Shown here: positions 1 through 11,469 of the stretch, in pieces | Position numbering within the stretch: position 1 is the first letter of the stretch | Layout of the letters: each line of letters opens with the position of its first letter | Assembly: GCA_941918925.1 (NCBI GenBank) | Contig: OW799233.1 | Coordinates: 1,232,001 to 1,296,000 of the forward strand | Direction: 5' to 3' | Length of the DNA stretch: 64,000 bases | Source of the DNA: Phyto melanocephala | Taxonomy: Eukaryota > Arthropoda > Insecta > Diptera > Rhinophoridae | Position numbers and translations under genes: made by a program | The notes under the pieces: generated by a model | The model's database searches: none | What the model was told of the DNA's origin: nothing | What the model saw: only the letters and a program-made list of their open reading frames with translations

Positions 1-2333
1 TATTTTTTTTTAGAAATGAAGTAACGTAAGTACGAGATCAGATGTTTATCTTACGCCAATAACACGTCTGGATTCTATATAATCAGATAGAATGGTTCTG
101 AGATCGCCTATTATCATAATAGCCGCTATTCTTATAAAACGTTTGAAGCTTTTTTAGTGATTTTTCTTCTCCAACGCTAACCACTAAGCTGTTAATCCAT
201 AGAAAACAATTAGTCTAATAACACACCCTACAAGAACAGTGACGGTCATTTTACCGGTTATATGACTGGTATTAGTGACTGATATATCGGTTAAAGTTTC
301 TATTAGTTTCTTAAGGGCAATGTGAAAAAAATGACTGAAACTTTTGTGTACATGTGATTTTCCGTCTTTCTTTTACTTATTAGTTCTGTGGATTGCAAAA
401 CATATATCTGGACTACTTACACTACAGCTATTTCTAATCAAATATAGTATAAATAGTAGTCACACTTAACGTATATATCGGTCAAAGCTAACTAGTCACA
501 CCTAACGTATATATCGGTCAAAGTTAACTCGTACAATAAAACAACTTTATTATCTTTTATATTATTTATTATTATATTTTACACTACATCACTTTTTTTA
601 ATACAATATTTCCCGTTAATTTCACTGCTTCCTGCATGGGGCTCATTTTAATCCGTTTCCATGGTACTAGCGTCATTGGTATTATGGCTTGAATTACTAA
701 AAGTAAAAATTATGAGAATATACAAAGGCATATACATACATATTTATGTTTGGCTGCTACCTTTCGTACTTACCTTTTATTTCTCGAGTATTTTATAAAA
801 AACCTGGTCGAAAGAACTGCAAATTATTAAATAAAAATTACTTTTTGTAACACTGAATTAAAAATTTTACACAATTATTTTCCAAATTTTTTTTTAAACG
901 TCAAGAAATCAACATACATTATTTGTCTCACTCTTGCATACGCATTATATTTCCTGTAGCAGAAATTATATACTAAATTGCTGCAATAGTGTTAGTACAA
1001 ACATTTTGTATGTGTTAGTTTCAGTCATTCATTTCTTGTAGGGACAGTCATATAGCCAGAATAAGTTCCGAGAGTTTTTAAAATCACTGTGAGAGGATTT
1101 GTAGGTGGCTAAATTGTCACTACCCTTAAACTCATATTAAACTAAATTTCAGCATTCCGTCAAGTGGGCTTTACCCTTGCCTCTCCTAGTATTTTTCCTA
1201 TAGGAATTTTCGGTTTCTTCAGTCATAACGATGATCAGTAAGTCAGTTGTCAAGTCTAAAGTGAACTTATCGTCAATGAAGACTAGACTAGGGTATAGAC
1301 TTTTTAATAAAAGTTGTAAAATTCATTCCAATAATTATACATGTACGTAGTATGAAAAAGGCTTTAAATTCTGTTTGTTTACTTTTTATGATCAAAGTCG
1401 ATCGATAAGATTACAGCAAAAAAAAAACAGCCAGTACCCATGGTGTAATTACATATGTAAGATGATAGCGTAAAGAGAGTGTATTTTTAGTCTGTCTTTT
1501 TTATTTATGGAGTTTGACAATTCTTGACACTGAAATAACTTATTTATTTATATATGGCGTTTGACAAACATTGGCACACACAAAAATAATCAGCTGGGCT
1601 GACACCGCCACCTGCATAAGTGTACCCTGCCAGTATCACTCTAAAATTTTATAAAAAAAAGTTTGGACTCGTGATTCAGCTCTGGTCGGGTCAATTGTAC
1701 GAAGGTACAGTTACCCGGACTATCAATTGACCACATGCAGATTTTTATATAAGGAGTCGAATTCGGAAATTCCAAATTCCTATACGAAGGTATCGGTCGA
1801 TTGGTAGTTACTGGAGGAGGCTCTGTCTTTTGACAGCCAAATAATTGTCTAGTGCTAGTACACTAGAACCTACATTGGAGTAGTCTTAAAACTCAAAAAA
1901 AAAGTTTTTATGTTTGCTTTTTTGTTTTTTGTTTTTTTTTTTTGCTTTTTACAGTTTTTTGTAAAATGTTTATCATTTGTGCTAAGAGTCAGCAAAGAAG
2001 TGAGAGAAGAAGAGTGAAGTCAGTGAAAAAAAAAATTACTAAATAACTATTGTTAAAAATAAATTATTTAATAAATTTTATTTATTTCCCAAATATTTCT
2101 AAAAAAAATTAAAATATTTCACAAAAAGTCTTAGCAATTATTTAAAAAAAGTCAATTTATAGTTTTCTTAAATACACCTAACTTTAAGCTAACTTTGTAT
2201 AAATAGGTTGACTTTTAACTAACTTTTAAGTAGTTAACTTTAAGTTCGTTTAAAAACAATTCAAAGTCGGACAATTAAAATTGACTAATTAAGTGTTTTA
2301 GTTAAGTATTTTACTTTGTTTAATTAATCTTAC
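1..2333. other. Intronic or flanking DNA of nAChRbeta2, no exon seen
   Basis: I looked for the next nAChRbeta2 exons on the minus strand (the cys-loop region and the first transmembrane segments) and found none, so they lie to the left of the window or behind a longer intron. The stretch is AT-rich and has one recognisable insertion, the TIR element at 1439-1629. An almost exact short direct repeat of CACNNTTAACGTATATATCGGTCAAAG type occurs twice near 461-525. Confidence 0.5.
1439..1629. mobile_element. Short TIR element (hAT-like MITE), copy 1
   Basis: The left end CATGGTGTAATTACATATG is inverted and imperfectly repeated at the right end, which reads CAGGGTACACTTATGCAGG on the other strand. 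Flanks CCAGTACC (1431-1438) and CCAGTATC (1630-1637) look like an 8-bp target duplication with one change. The interior has two ATATGG(A/C)GTTTGACA motifs and an AATCAGCTG box near the right end, both shared with the other copies. An 8-bp duplication is usual for hAT elements. The hAT label is inferred, because no transposase is present. Confidence 0.6.
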
Positions 2334-4044
2334 CTCATAATTACCATCCCAATTGTTATATAATACTATATCTGGTACCCAAATATTCTCAGACGGTACG
2401 TACAGTTGTTCAACTCCGCCATATTCTTCCGGATCCCAGCGCAATTTATAATCGAACCAGCGCTTAAAAAACACAAAAATGCAAAGAATGTAAATTTAAA
2501 AAAACCCGAATATTTTATGCCATTTCTAGAAAAAATTGTACTTTTGTCTCTTAATGAAATTATACATCCTTATTCTAGACCTTTTTACGGTAAATAAAAT
2601 TGTAACAAATTTGACGTGTTAATTCTCATATAAAAACTTTCAAAAAATTTCGATTACAGTTATAATCTTATTTCAAACCCCAGAATTAGGATATTAATAT
2701 TTATAAGTATGCATATGTACATACCCATAATGTACTCCATAACAATGATCAATTTTTAAGATCTTTGTTTTTTTAATTATTTATTCATTCCATTTAGTAA
2801 TATAAGCCAACAATTAGACCATATAAAAATATTACTAATCACAATAAAATGCAGGTAAACATTTATAATGAAAGTATCATCACATAAGATCTTTAAAGCT
2901 TTTAAAAATTATATTTGTTTGATAAACGTATTGTCATACATAAATACATACATATGTATGTATGTATGTATGCATAAACATTTTAGATATTGCGGTAGTA
3001 TTCCTGTAGGAAAAGTCTATAGTGAAATAGTATTGATTCACTATTGACTTTGTAGCTAGTCATTGCTTGTCATTAAAAATCCACTAGTGACGTTAGAACT
3101 ACCGTCGATGTAGTTCTTATGGGACTATATGGCGACATTGAAACCAATACTCGCCAGTTCATTTTAGTAATTCTAATCTTCACTTCACTAAACTACAGTT
3201 TATCATCTAAAATAATTTTAGTGCAAAAACAGTAGACGTTTTGTTGACAATAGCACAAAAAAGTCACCAAAATAGTCGACCAAAGTAGTGACTTGGAGAC
3301 ACTTGAAACCAGGCTTTCTGCAGGGATGCTTTTCATTTATTGTACCACATTGTATTCGTGTAGTAAATCTTCGATTTTATACAGTGTTTGTTTTATACAA
3401 ACATGTTTATAAGGATATACAAGGCAATTTTAAAAAAGAAAATTATTAATTAACCAGTTGATTGCTTACCTGTTTAACCCATAAATTAGTTGTCATAACT
3501 TGATTTCTTAGATTAACTTCAATTAACTGTGACAACTTAAGACCCAGCCACACGGTCAGTGTTTCTGTATTATTGACTACTGGTCGAATTAGACGATTAT
3601 AATTGCTTAACAGATCATCGTATAAACGTTTAGTATCGGGATTTGCTTCAAAACTCAAGGGAACTAAAAAAAGAAATGAAAAAAAATATGTTTGCAATAA
3701 AAATAAAACCTGTTGCTCGCTAGTTGATTGTAAACAAATGTTTGTTGATAAACAAATAGTTTTATATTTTACTGTCTTTCTCTTTTTTTGCTTCTTGTTG
3801 GATAAAGGCATGCGTAGTCGAAGGGTGTTTTCGCAAAGGATACACATAACAATGCTCAATCTATGTGCATATGTACATACATACATATGTATTTGTACTA
3901 TTTATCACATACATAGTTAAACTTATTTTTCTTTCAAATAAGAGTTCGTTAACAAAATAACAAGAACAAACATTTTAGTGACTTACCCATTGAATATGTG
4001 TGCGAAAATAAAAGAAAAATTAATAAAAATGACAGTTTTGACAT
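2334..4044 (-). CDS. nAChRbeta2: Nicotinic acetylcholine receptor beta2 subunit, 5' part (three exons)
   Basis: This encodes the N-terminal extracellular domain of a cys-loop, acetylcholine-gated cation channel subunit of neuronal membranes. Exon 1 (4044-3987) holds the start codon and a 19-residue hydrophobic signal peptide ([19 protein letters not shown]). Exon 2 (3663-3470) encodes the insect nAChR start, with [20 protein letters not shown] and an N-N-T glycosylation site. Exon 3 (2462-2334) begins [11 protein letters not shown] and ends at YNNWDGNYE, the loop A region. All junctions are GT-AG and keep frame. The W in NNWDG (A in alpha subunits) and the [15 protein letters not shown] string match my memory of Drosophila beta2. 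The cys-loop, transmembrane segments and C terminus are missing from the window, so the gene is partial. It is divergent from DZIP1, whose ATG is 388 bp away. Confidence 0.88.
2463..3469 (-). other. nAChRbeta2 intron 2
   Basis: This intron of about 1 kb separates the exon ending in VKQ from the exon starting RWFDY. It contains a TATG microsatellite near 2940-2970 and AT-rich sequence. No other gene is visible. Confidence 0.7.
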
Positions 4045-4432
4045 CTTTTGAAATTAAAAAAAACGATTTTTACTATATTTTTTACATCATTTTTAAATAA
4101 AATTTCTGTATAATTTTCCGATGATGATGACGATGCTTTACCTAATAGAAGATAACAGCTACTGACTAAATCAATAGACGCAGAATGCTGTGTCAAATTT
4201 TAGGAAAAAAAAGTTACAATGTTATCAACACTAATTTAGGCGAATTTAAAGGCTAAGCTGTACTGTAAAAACGTTATAACTTGTGTAAGCACGAAAAAAT
4301 AACGGAAAAGCTGTTGCTAAGCAACCGTTATTTTTGTACATATCGAAACAAAAGCAATATTGAAAAATATTTCTAGAATTTTAAACTAAAAAAATATTTA
4401 AAAAAAATCGTTTAATGAAAGATTAACCAAAA
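4045..4432. promoter_or_regulatory. Shared divergent promoter region of nAChRbeta2 and DZIP1
   Basis: The two start codons face away from each other with 388 bp between them, so both 5' UTRs and promoters must lie here unless there are upstream non-coding exons. No clear TATA box was seen for either gene. The call rests on gene arrangement only. Confidence 0.5.
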
Positions 4433-7400
4433 ATGGCTTTCAATTTTACGTACAATTACCCGCAGGTGGCAAGAGAGTCTGGATTTAAATTACGCAATTA
4501 TAAAGATGGACCTCTAGACTGGCACTTAATAGGTATAAATAAGAAATTTTACAGTAAAAACGTATACATACTTATGTGTTTATGTTTGATTGTACAAACA
4601 TACATATATACTATGAGTATTTTAATTATTGTAGGCTCAATGGAAGTAGAACGGATTTTAAGAGACCAAAGTTTAGAACAAATTGATGCCGTTGTGAATC
4701 ATTTATCTGAAGCACCTTTAGGATCGTTATTAGACTCGAATATTTTAGATAGCGGAATTGCTAAATATTTTATACTTTCGCAATTCTCAGTCCAATATCT
4801 AATATTTTGCCGTAAGTTTTTAGAAGAAACTGTAACGGATTTAAGGGAATCCCATGGTGTTTCCCAAATGGAACTTGCAACCCTGAAAAGATCTTTAACC
4901 GAGGCGAACAATGAAATACTACAGTTACATAAGAAAATTACACAGATAGAAGCAATACACGAAGTTATTTATCCATGTCATTTGTGTACGAAAAATTTCG
5001 TTAGCAATGACGCCCTTAATTTGCACATATCACGAAAACATAGCGGAGTTATTGCACAACAAGAAACAAAATCCAAATCAGCAGCACAGTCTCAATTAAA
5101 AGAACGAGAAAATGATTTGACTCTCATAAATACCATTAAACTTGAGCTCGAAATCAAGCAGCTAAAAGAAAGATTAAATAATGCGGAAAGAGAAATCAAA
5201 GACAAAACAATAGAATTTCATAGTAAAAATGTACCACAACAAGCGACAGCAGCGTTTGAGAAATCTGAACAGATATCAGTTCATAGTATTGGAATACAAA
5301 GTAATTTATCTGAAATAAAAGAAAGTGATGATTTAAATAGTGAAGATGACAAAAGTACCTCTTCACAAGGACGACAGCATCTGTGCATGTTGGAACAGAG
5401 ATTGCAGGAATTTGAAAAGTGGAAGGAAGAACAAAAACTTCATAATTCAGAATTCTTAACTGAAATCAATATCAAATTGCAAGACCTAACCTTAGCCTTA
5501 GAATTGATAAAAAATCGAAAAGAACAAGAAATAGATAATGATAAACAAAACTCAGCATCAGTTGATAATTTAGAAGTTTTACTCTGTAAAAAAATTGAAG
5601 ATATACACAAATCAAATGCTGCAAAACTTGAGGAAGTCCTAAGTAAAATGGAATTAAACTATAAGAACAAACTAGATCAATTAGAAAGAGAATTATTCAA
5701 ACAGAACCGAAGATCTATATTACAAAAGCAAAACAAATCACCCAATAAGAAGTTAATTCAAATGGAAGATCTTTTAACACAGAGTGTAACAGAAAACTCA
5801 ATTAAAGAAACATATAAAATATCAAAAATACCTGAGCAAGTATCAGATAATATAAACCCTAATAGTATTGATTACAACAGCGAATCAGATCAACCAAAAA
5901 GCAAACAACCACACAAGGAATTATCCTCAGCATCTGAAAGTAATCATACATTTGTTAAGTACAATAGTACTAAACAATCAGAGAAGGATAACTGCATACA
6001 TACGAGTAAGTACAAACGTATTTAATATGTATCTAGTCTAATACAAAGTAAATGATAATTTTTGAACGAAAAATAGATTCTGATGATCACAATGAATCTA
6101 TATCTAGTAGTTTGTCTGAAGATGACAGCACTGATGTTTCCGGCAGCCTGTTGGATGAAGAAAACATTCAAAAATATAATAGTCAATTAACACAAATCGA
6201 TTCTAAACATACAGTCGACATTAAGGGAAAAAAACCTGGTCCAAAGTAAGTACTTGTAGCAACATCCAATTTGTATACAGTTAACACAAAAATAAAAAAT
6301 GAAAACAAAAGGTCTATTTCAGAGAGAAATCAAATGTTTAAAAAAAAATTATAAGATATTAAAGTTTTATTAAGATAATTAGTTTGTACTAAAAGTGAAA
6401 CCCCAAAAAGTAGTGGCACACTCACTTTTAAAAATGTACAAAACGGCTTATCTGATCTTTCTGATTTTAATTGCATTGCAGCCCTCAGAATGGTCTAGTA
6501 CAGCCATGGCTGTACTAACTAAAGAGCGAAATGGTATATTCGTATATTTAGCAAAATTATAAGTTAAAATAAGCTATTATTCGAAACTATATTGAAATGA
6601 TGTAATTATCTTTATTTTTATACTTAAGCAGACATTAAAATATTTTTCCAAATAATTTTTGCCTAACCAATGCCGACTAGTTATCAATTTGTCAAAAATT
6701 TTTTACAAATAGCCTTAGAGGCATATTTTATCTATAAATAGTAATTAATATTTTTATATAAAGTTTAAATGCCCATATCTCAGAGAAATTATGAAACGAT
6801 TATGTTGTATTTTAAAAGCGATTGATTTCAAATTAATTTCCAAAAGGTTGATACCAAATATAGGTCTGCGCAACATGTGAGGCGTCTAAAAGTTGATTTC
6901 AAACAACACACTTAAATGCTCAATCGACTCCCCTTAACTCTCAGAAAATATATATACATATATATGGAGTATGAAAAGAGCATTGCAGAAATAACAAACA
7001 AAATGACAAAGCTGTTTAGACCCTTTGCACTACAATAAAATACAAAATTCTGCAAATGTTGAAACGTAAACACCGCAGTCAAGACTTAGGAATGTGGAAA
7101 TAAAACTTTACAAAATAATTTTGTGATGATCTGTCTACAATTAATCCTATCTCCTGTATTAAAATTAGTCTACTTCGAAAATCGAAAGTTAAGGCTTTTT
7201 TTTTTTGCAGAAAACAATTAGCTCAGAAAATTACAAGAAAAGATGCTAAAAAACTTACAAATCAACGTCTATTGGCGCTGGGTGTAGAAATGAAAACAAA
7301 ACTTTTACCAACAAGTATGAAAAAGCGATTATCTGCTGAGCTTAATGAACAGCGAAACAAACTAAAGCAGGTATTTATGAAAATGCGTAACTAAGTATGC

Positions 7401-7945
7401 GAACTATTCGTTTAATACAAATTTTACATTTGTTTATTTAGAAACATTCACACTTTCATATCACCAGAAATAAAATAAAAAAATTTGTTGACAAGTTGTG
7501 TTCAACAAAAATGCCAGAAAGCGCTGAAGCCCTACTTAAGGTTACAACGCCTTTCAGACCCAAAAACCAAGAACAAGAACATTGCTTTAATGAATATTCT
7601 TCAACAGACGAAGAAAAGGAAGAAAGTAAGTATGTAACAGCCTCAAAAGCCCTAGACGCAAACTCTCTAACAATAGATACGCAAAATTTCAAACAAAGAT
7701 TGGAACGTGTTCTAGCCTCTCCTATAAGGAAGCCCGACGAACATTTTATCAAAGCAATAGTACACCAAAAACCAATACCGCTGCCACGTAAACGAGTAAT
7801 GTTCAATAACCCCGAAATGCAAGAAAGCCGTCTAGAACGTTCTTTAAGTTTATCTAATAGTGACGAGTCACAATCCCTTGATAGATATCAAGCACAAAAT
7901 ATTAATAAAACATCTGCAAAAAGTAGTTTAGGCCATTTCATTTAA
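4433..7945 (+). CDS. DZIP1: DZIP1 (DAZ-interacting zinc finger protein), cilium assembly
   Basis: Five exons, 4433-4532, 4635-6005, 6077-6245, 7211-7370 and 7442-7945, give 767 residues. All introns are GT-AG and keep frame. The N terminus (GFKLRNYKDGPLDWHLIG, then MEVERILRDQ) is the DZIP1 family signature, followed by a single C2H2 finger C148-x2-C151-x12-H164-x4-H169 and long coiled coils rich in K, E, Q and L. Exon 4 encodes a basic conserved block (KQLAQKITRKDAKKLTNQRL). In animals DZIP1 acts at the ciliary base and transition zone and in Hedgehog signalling; in Drosophila the family is tied to the transition zone of sperm and sensory cilia. The first intron is 102 bp and has no in-frame stop (see findings). 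The gene is divergent from nAChRbeta2 and convergent with Sld5. Confidence 0.9.
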
Positions 7946-7972
7946 ATGTAAATTCATATACAAATAAACTAA

Positions 7973-7978
7973 AAACAA
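7973..7978 (+). promoter_or_regulatory. DZIP1 polyadenylation signal AATAAA
   Basis: A canonical AATAAA lies 28 bp after the DZIP1 stop codon, predicting a very short 3' UTR. The convergent Sld5 stop is at 8109-8111. Confidence 0.6.
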
Positions 7979-8108
7979 CTGTTTTGCCTTAAATTTAATT
8001 AAATGTTTTTTTTTTATTTTTACAAATAATCAACAAAAATTAAAATATAAATATTTATGTTTATTATTTATTAAATTAATTAAAAATAGGGATATATTAT
8101 ATTAATTA

Positions 8109-10358
8109 TTATATTAACTGGACCTGATTTTTCTGTATTAAATCAGCAATTAACTGATACGGAATAATATGTTGAGAGCCAGCCGCCAGATCAACTTCTT
8201 CGTCATCCACTCCGACGACAACAGCAGGAACTAAAAAATGTAAATCTTAAATTTATCATAAAGCTTTTATTAAATTATTAAAGCTTTTTAAACGAAAAAC
8301 TACAAAGATATTCACAAATGTAAATTTAAACTTGCGAAATTTAGTTTTTTTCAAACAAATTACAGAAAAAAAATTTTACCTTAATTTTTGTTTCTTTCAA
8401 TGTACATTACAAAGGCATACTTATTCATCAGGTAATTGCAGTTCGGAGAGAATTTTTTTGTTCATATTTTTTATATATGAAGTTCGACATTTGAAATAAA
8501 TTAGAAAAGAGAGAAAATTGTTTTTTATTTATGCATTTTGACAGCTGAAAATAAAAATAAGTGTTGAAAAAAAATAATCAGCTGACGAATCAAGAGTACC
8601 TGATGAATAAATATGCCTTGGTACATTACAAATCCCAAATAAAAAAAAATATTTACAACCAAAATGACGTTCCAAGAATTTTTTATACAACAGGGACTAA
8701 ATTCATGTTCAGTATTTTTCCTAATTTACATAATACCAATTAGAAAGAGATTGGAATGTAAGTTTTCGAAATTGATAATTCCCAACAATTTGCTTATACT
8801 TGACATGCAGGTAAGGAATGTTGAACAAGAAAATTACGAAATAAAAATTGACCTACAAATATCATTTGTACTGGCATAAGTCATTTTCATAAATTACTAA
8901 ACTTCCGAAAACATTTTAAATTAATTTGTAAACAATAATTATTTATTTTATTTGACCTCTGTTTAAAAATTAAAAAAATTTTCTTTTTTGTAATTTTTGT
9001 TAATTTGTTAATTAATTTTCCTGAAGATGCTACACGAAGGAGTAGCGAAATATTGGAAAAGAAAATAAAATATTGTTTAATTTGTGTTGCTTTTTAAAAA
9101 ATAAAAAATAAATAAAAACTGTTGTATGACCTTAGGCTTGGATAATAAAATATGAAAATTAATTCGTAATTACTATGTAATAATTTGTTTTGGCCTTTTG
9201 GGGCTTTTTTATTACGAATTTGGATTAATAAATAAATAAATAAATAAATACTGAAAAATTATTCCAATATTATTTATTTTATTATTTTTTTTTTAATTTT
9301 TGATTTATTTTCGATTTCATCATAAGCAATCATCATTTGATATGAATAAAAAATTGGAAAAACTATTGAAATCAAAAAAATATGCGATGCTCTTATTTTC
9401 GTCTTTTCATTCAAAATTTGATTTCAAGAGTTTTTCGGTTTCTATTTATGTTTTTGTTTAATTACTCGTTCTTTAAAATTAGAAAAAAAAAATATCTAAA
9501 ATAGATCGAAGTTCATTACTTTTTAAAAATAATTCCGCTTAAAAACTTTATTTAGCGTTTTAAAAAGATGTGATCATATTTGATTTTAATTGTTTACTTA
9601 ATATCTGATTATGTTACTATACAATTATAAATATATTATACAATTATAAAAATTAAAAGAAATTAAAAAAAAAGGCGACCGAAAGACCTTTAAATGAACT
9701 CTTCAAATAACATTGTTTATTTATATTTTTTTTTTTTTATAAAATTCAACACTTTAGTGGAGAGTTTATTACCTGAAACGTTTGCCTTTATAAAAACGTG
9801 GCTCATTAGATTTGGCCTTACTAAGCGTTGATCTGCCTCTGATCTTTGCATATTCGGCATATATTGCAAAGCAACATGCTGAAAATATTCTTCAAGATTC
9901 TCGTAGTATTCCTGAGCAAATTTCATTTCTTCTGGTGATAAACGTTTTTCATCTATTTCTCGACTAGATTCTTCATTCAAAATATGCTTACTAAAAGTTT
10001 CTATTTTATGTAATCGACACCTCAAATAACTGGCTATAATATAGCGAATCCGCTCCAATTCCATTTGATGGATTACATAACGAAAATCGTTTTTATCCAA
10101 GTCTTTCATGTTCTCTTCCATGTGAGCCACTTGACCCATCATCAGTTCTAACATATCGCTTTGGTGCGGTAGAATCTCGGGTGCACACATTTCGTTGGTC
10201 CAAGCTGTTTCCAAGTACTCTAACACTTTTTGTGCAGTTATTTCTTCCCCTTCATCATTGTTTTCATCATAGTCGTTTGTATTGAAGTTATTAATGGACA
10301 TATTCAAATCATCACCTGATAAACTTCTTGGATTTGTTTGAAATTCTTCTCCAGACAT
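8109..10358 (-). CDS. Sld5: GINS complex subunit SLD5 (GINS4)
   Basis: Two exons, 10358-9773 and 8230-8109, give 235 residues, close to the usual length of about 225. Exon 1 covers the helical A domain (AWTNEMCAPEILPH near residue 53, then MELERIRYIIASYLRCRL) up to RPNLMSHVFIKANVS. The small second exon supplies the rest of the B domain, with the family's acidic D-x-x-E-V-D-L-A-A-G-S-Q-H box and the C-terminal VQLI typical of SLD5. GINS joins Cdc45 and MCM2-7 as the CMG replicative helicase in the nucleus. The intron (8231-9772, about 1.5 kb) contains a short transposon at 8410-8620, so a single-ORF prediction would miss the last 40 residues. The first 45 residues are acidic and likely disordered. 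Confidence 0.92.
8410..8620. mobile_element. Short TIR element (hAT-like MITE), copy 2, inside the Sld5 intron
   Basis: The left end CAAAGGCATACTTATTCATC and the right end, read inverted as CAAGGCATATTTATTCATC, are matching terminal inverted repeats of about 25 bp. The element is flanked by GTACATTA at 8402-8409 and at 8621-8628, a perfect 8-bp target duplication (the next base C also matches). It shares the TATATGAAGTTCGACA and AATCAGCTGA interior motifs with copy 1. Confidence 0.75.
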
Positions 10359-10806
10359 TTGATACTATAAAAAATTACAAGCGTATTGATATCACAGAAA
10401 TTAAACCAGCAAAGGTAAATAAATGCTTCTTCTTCAAGGCATATCCATATGCCTTGTTCTTCTTTTTATTTCAAAATGCACAATCACTTTGAATTACTGC
10501 ACTAAAGTTCAAATTTTCATATTTATTTATTTAAATCATTTACAATACATGAAGACTTTTAAAAAAATTAAACTAATTAATAAATTTATATAATTTATAA
10601 AAATTTATTTATTTATTTAATAATTAATTATATGTTTATTTATTTCAATTAAACTATCTAAAACTATGTATGCCAATGACAATTATTTATTACTGATTTG
10701 TTGACCATTTAAAAAAAAATATGGTAACACCATACAGCAAATGCACGTGAAGTACAAATTGTCTGCAAAACAATCAACGATTTGTTGAAACCAAAACATT
10801 TAGGAA
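10359..10806. promoter_or_regulatory. Divergent promoter region of Sld5 and Tsr2
   Basis: The 448 bp between the two start codons must hold both promoters. No TATA box was identified. The stretch also contains a 22-bp palindrome at 10435-10456 that looks like a minimal transposon relic (see findings), and AT-rich sequence from 10540 to 10720. Confidence 0.45.
10435..10456. repeat. 22-bp palindrome made of two transposon tips
   Basis: CAAGGCATATCCATATGCCTTG is a perfect inverted repeat apart from its centre. Each half is the terminal sequence of the element at 8410-8620. TTCTTCTT flanks both sides, compatible with an 8-bp duplication, though the flank is low complexity. Confidence 0.55.
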
Positions 10807-11438
10807 ATGAGTTCAGAAGAATTTAAGAAAAACTATCTCATTGTTGTGGAAAAAATTTTTAATAATTGGCAGAATCTACGCTTAGCCGTTGAACATGGAA
10901 TGGGAGGAAGAAATGGACAAAAAGTAAGTGCGACGGAAAACAAAAAAAATATTTCTTTAACGTTGCTTTTTTTAAGGTGGCTATAGATATTATGAACTAT
11001 ACTTATGAGTATTGTATTTGTAACGAAAACATCACTCAAGGTGAGCTGCATGATGTTATTGAAGATTTAATGGATCAGGAATTCAACACAATATGCAAAG
11101 ATGGATCGGTGGCAGAAATATGCAGTCATTTGTTACGTTACAAACAAATGAGTCTACAGGGACAATATGCTGAAATCGAACAAGAATTGAGCAAATTGCC
11201 GCTAGGAAAAGAATGGTTGAAACCTGATGTCAAAGTTACCTATACCCCTATTGCGGGAGATTCGTCATCAGAAGACAATAGTGATTCAGATGATGATGGT
11301 ATGATGGATATTGAAGAGGACAGTAATGAGGAACAGCCATCTGGCAGCAGGATTACTAGATCTCAATCTCGTAAAGTACATGATGATTTTGTTGAACCAG
11401 AGGATGGCTGGACGACAATTCGAAGCAGAAGGAAATAA
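10807..11438 (+). CDS. Tsr2: Pre-rRNA-processing protein TSR2 homologue
   Basis: Two exons, 10807-10923 and 10977-11438, with a 53-bp GT-AG intron, give 192 residues. The family core (LAVEHGMGGRNGQK at the exon junction, then LHDVIEDLMDQEFNT) matches TSR2, the chaperone that brings ribosomal protein eS26 into pre-40S particles. The second half has an acidic stretch (SSSEDNSDSDDDGMMDIEED), as in other TSR2 proteins, and a basic end. Drosophila and vertebrate TSR2 are of similar length. The stop codon lies inside an AATAAA hexamer, and the convergent PIG-P stop is only 31 bp further on. Confidence 0.9.
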
Positions 11439-11439
11439 A
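11434..11439 (+). promoter_or_regulatory. AATAAA overlapping the Tsr2 stop codon
   Basis: The sequence GGAAATAAAA encodes the last Tsr2 codons and the TAA stop, and contains AATAAA. If this hexamer is used, cleavage would fall 10-30 bp downstream, at or near the convergent PIG-P stop. On the other strand, AATAAA (TTTATT at 11462-11467) lies 3 bp after the PIG-P TAG. Confidence 0.45.
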
Positions 11440-11469
11440 ACAATTTTTTTACTTTTAACAATTTATTAC

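Noticed and set aside
7620..7645. GTAAGT near 7626 as an extra DZIP1 donor site
   Set aside because: The frame continues open with family-like sequence, and no suitable acceptor at a realistic distance restores a better protein.
8561..8879. Two small ORFs inside the Sld5 intron
   Set aside because: The first overlaps the MITE and the second is AT-rich with no motif.
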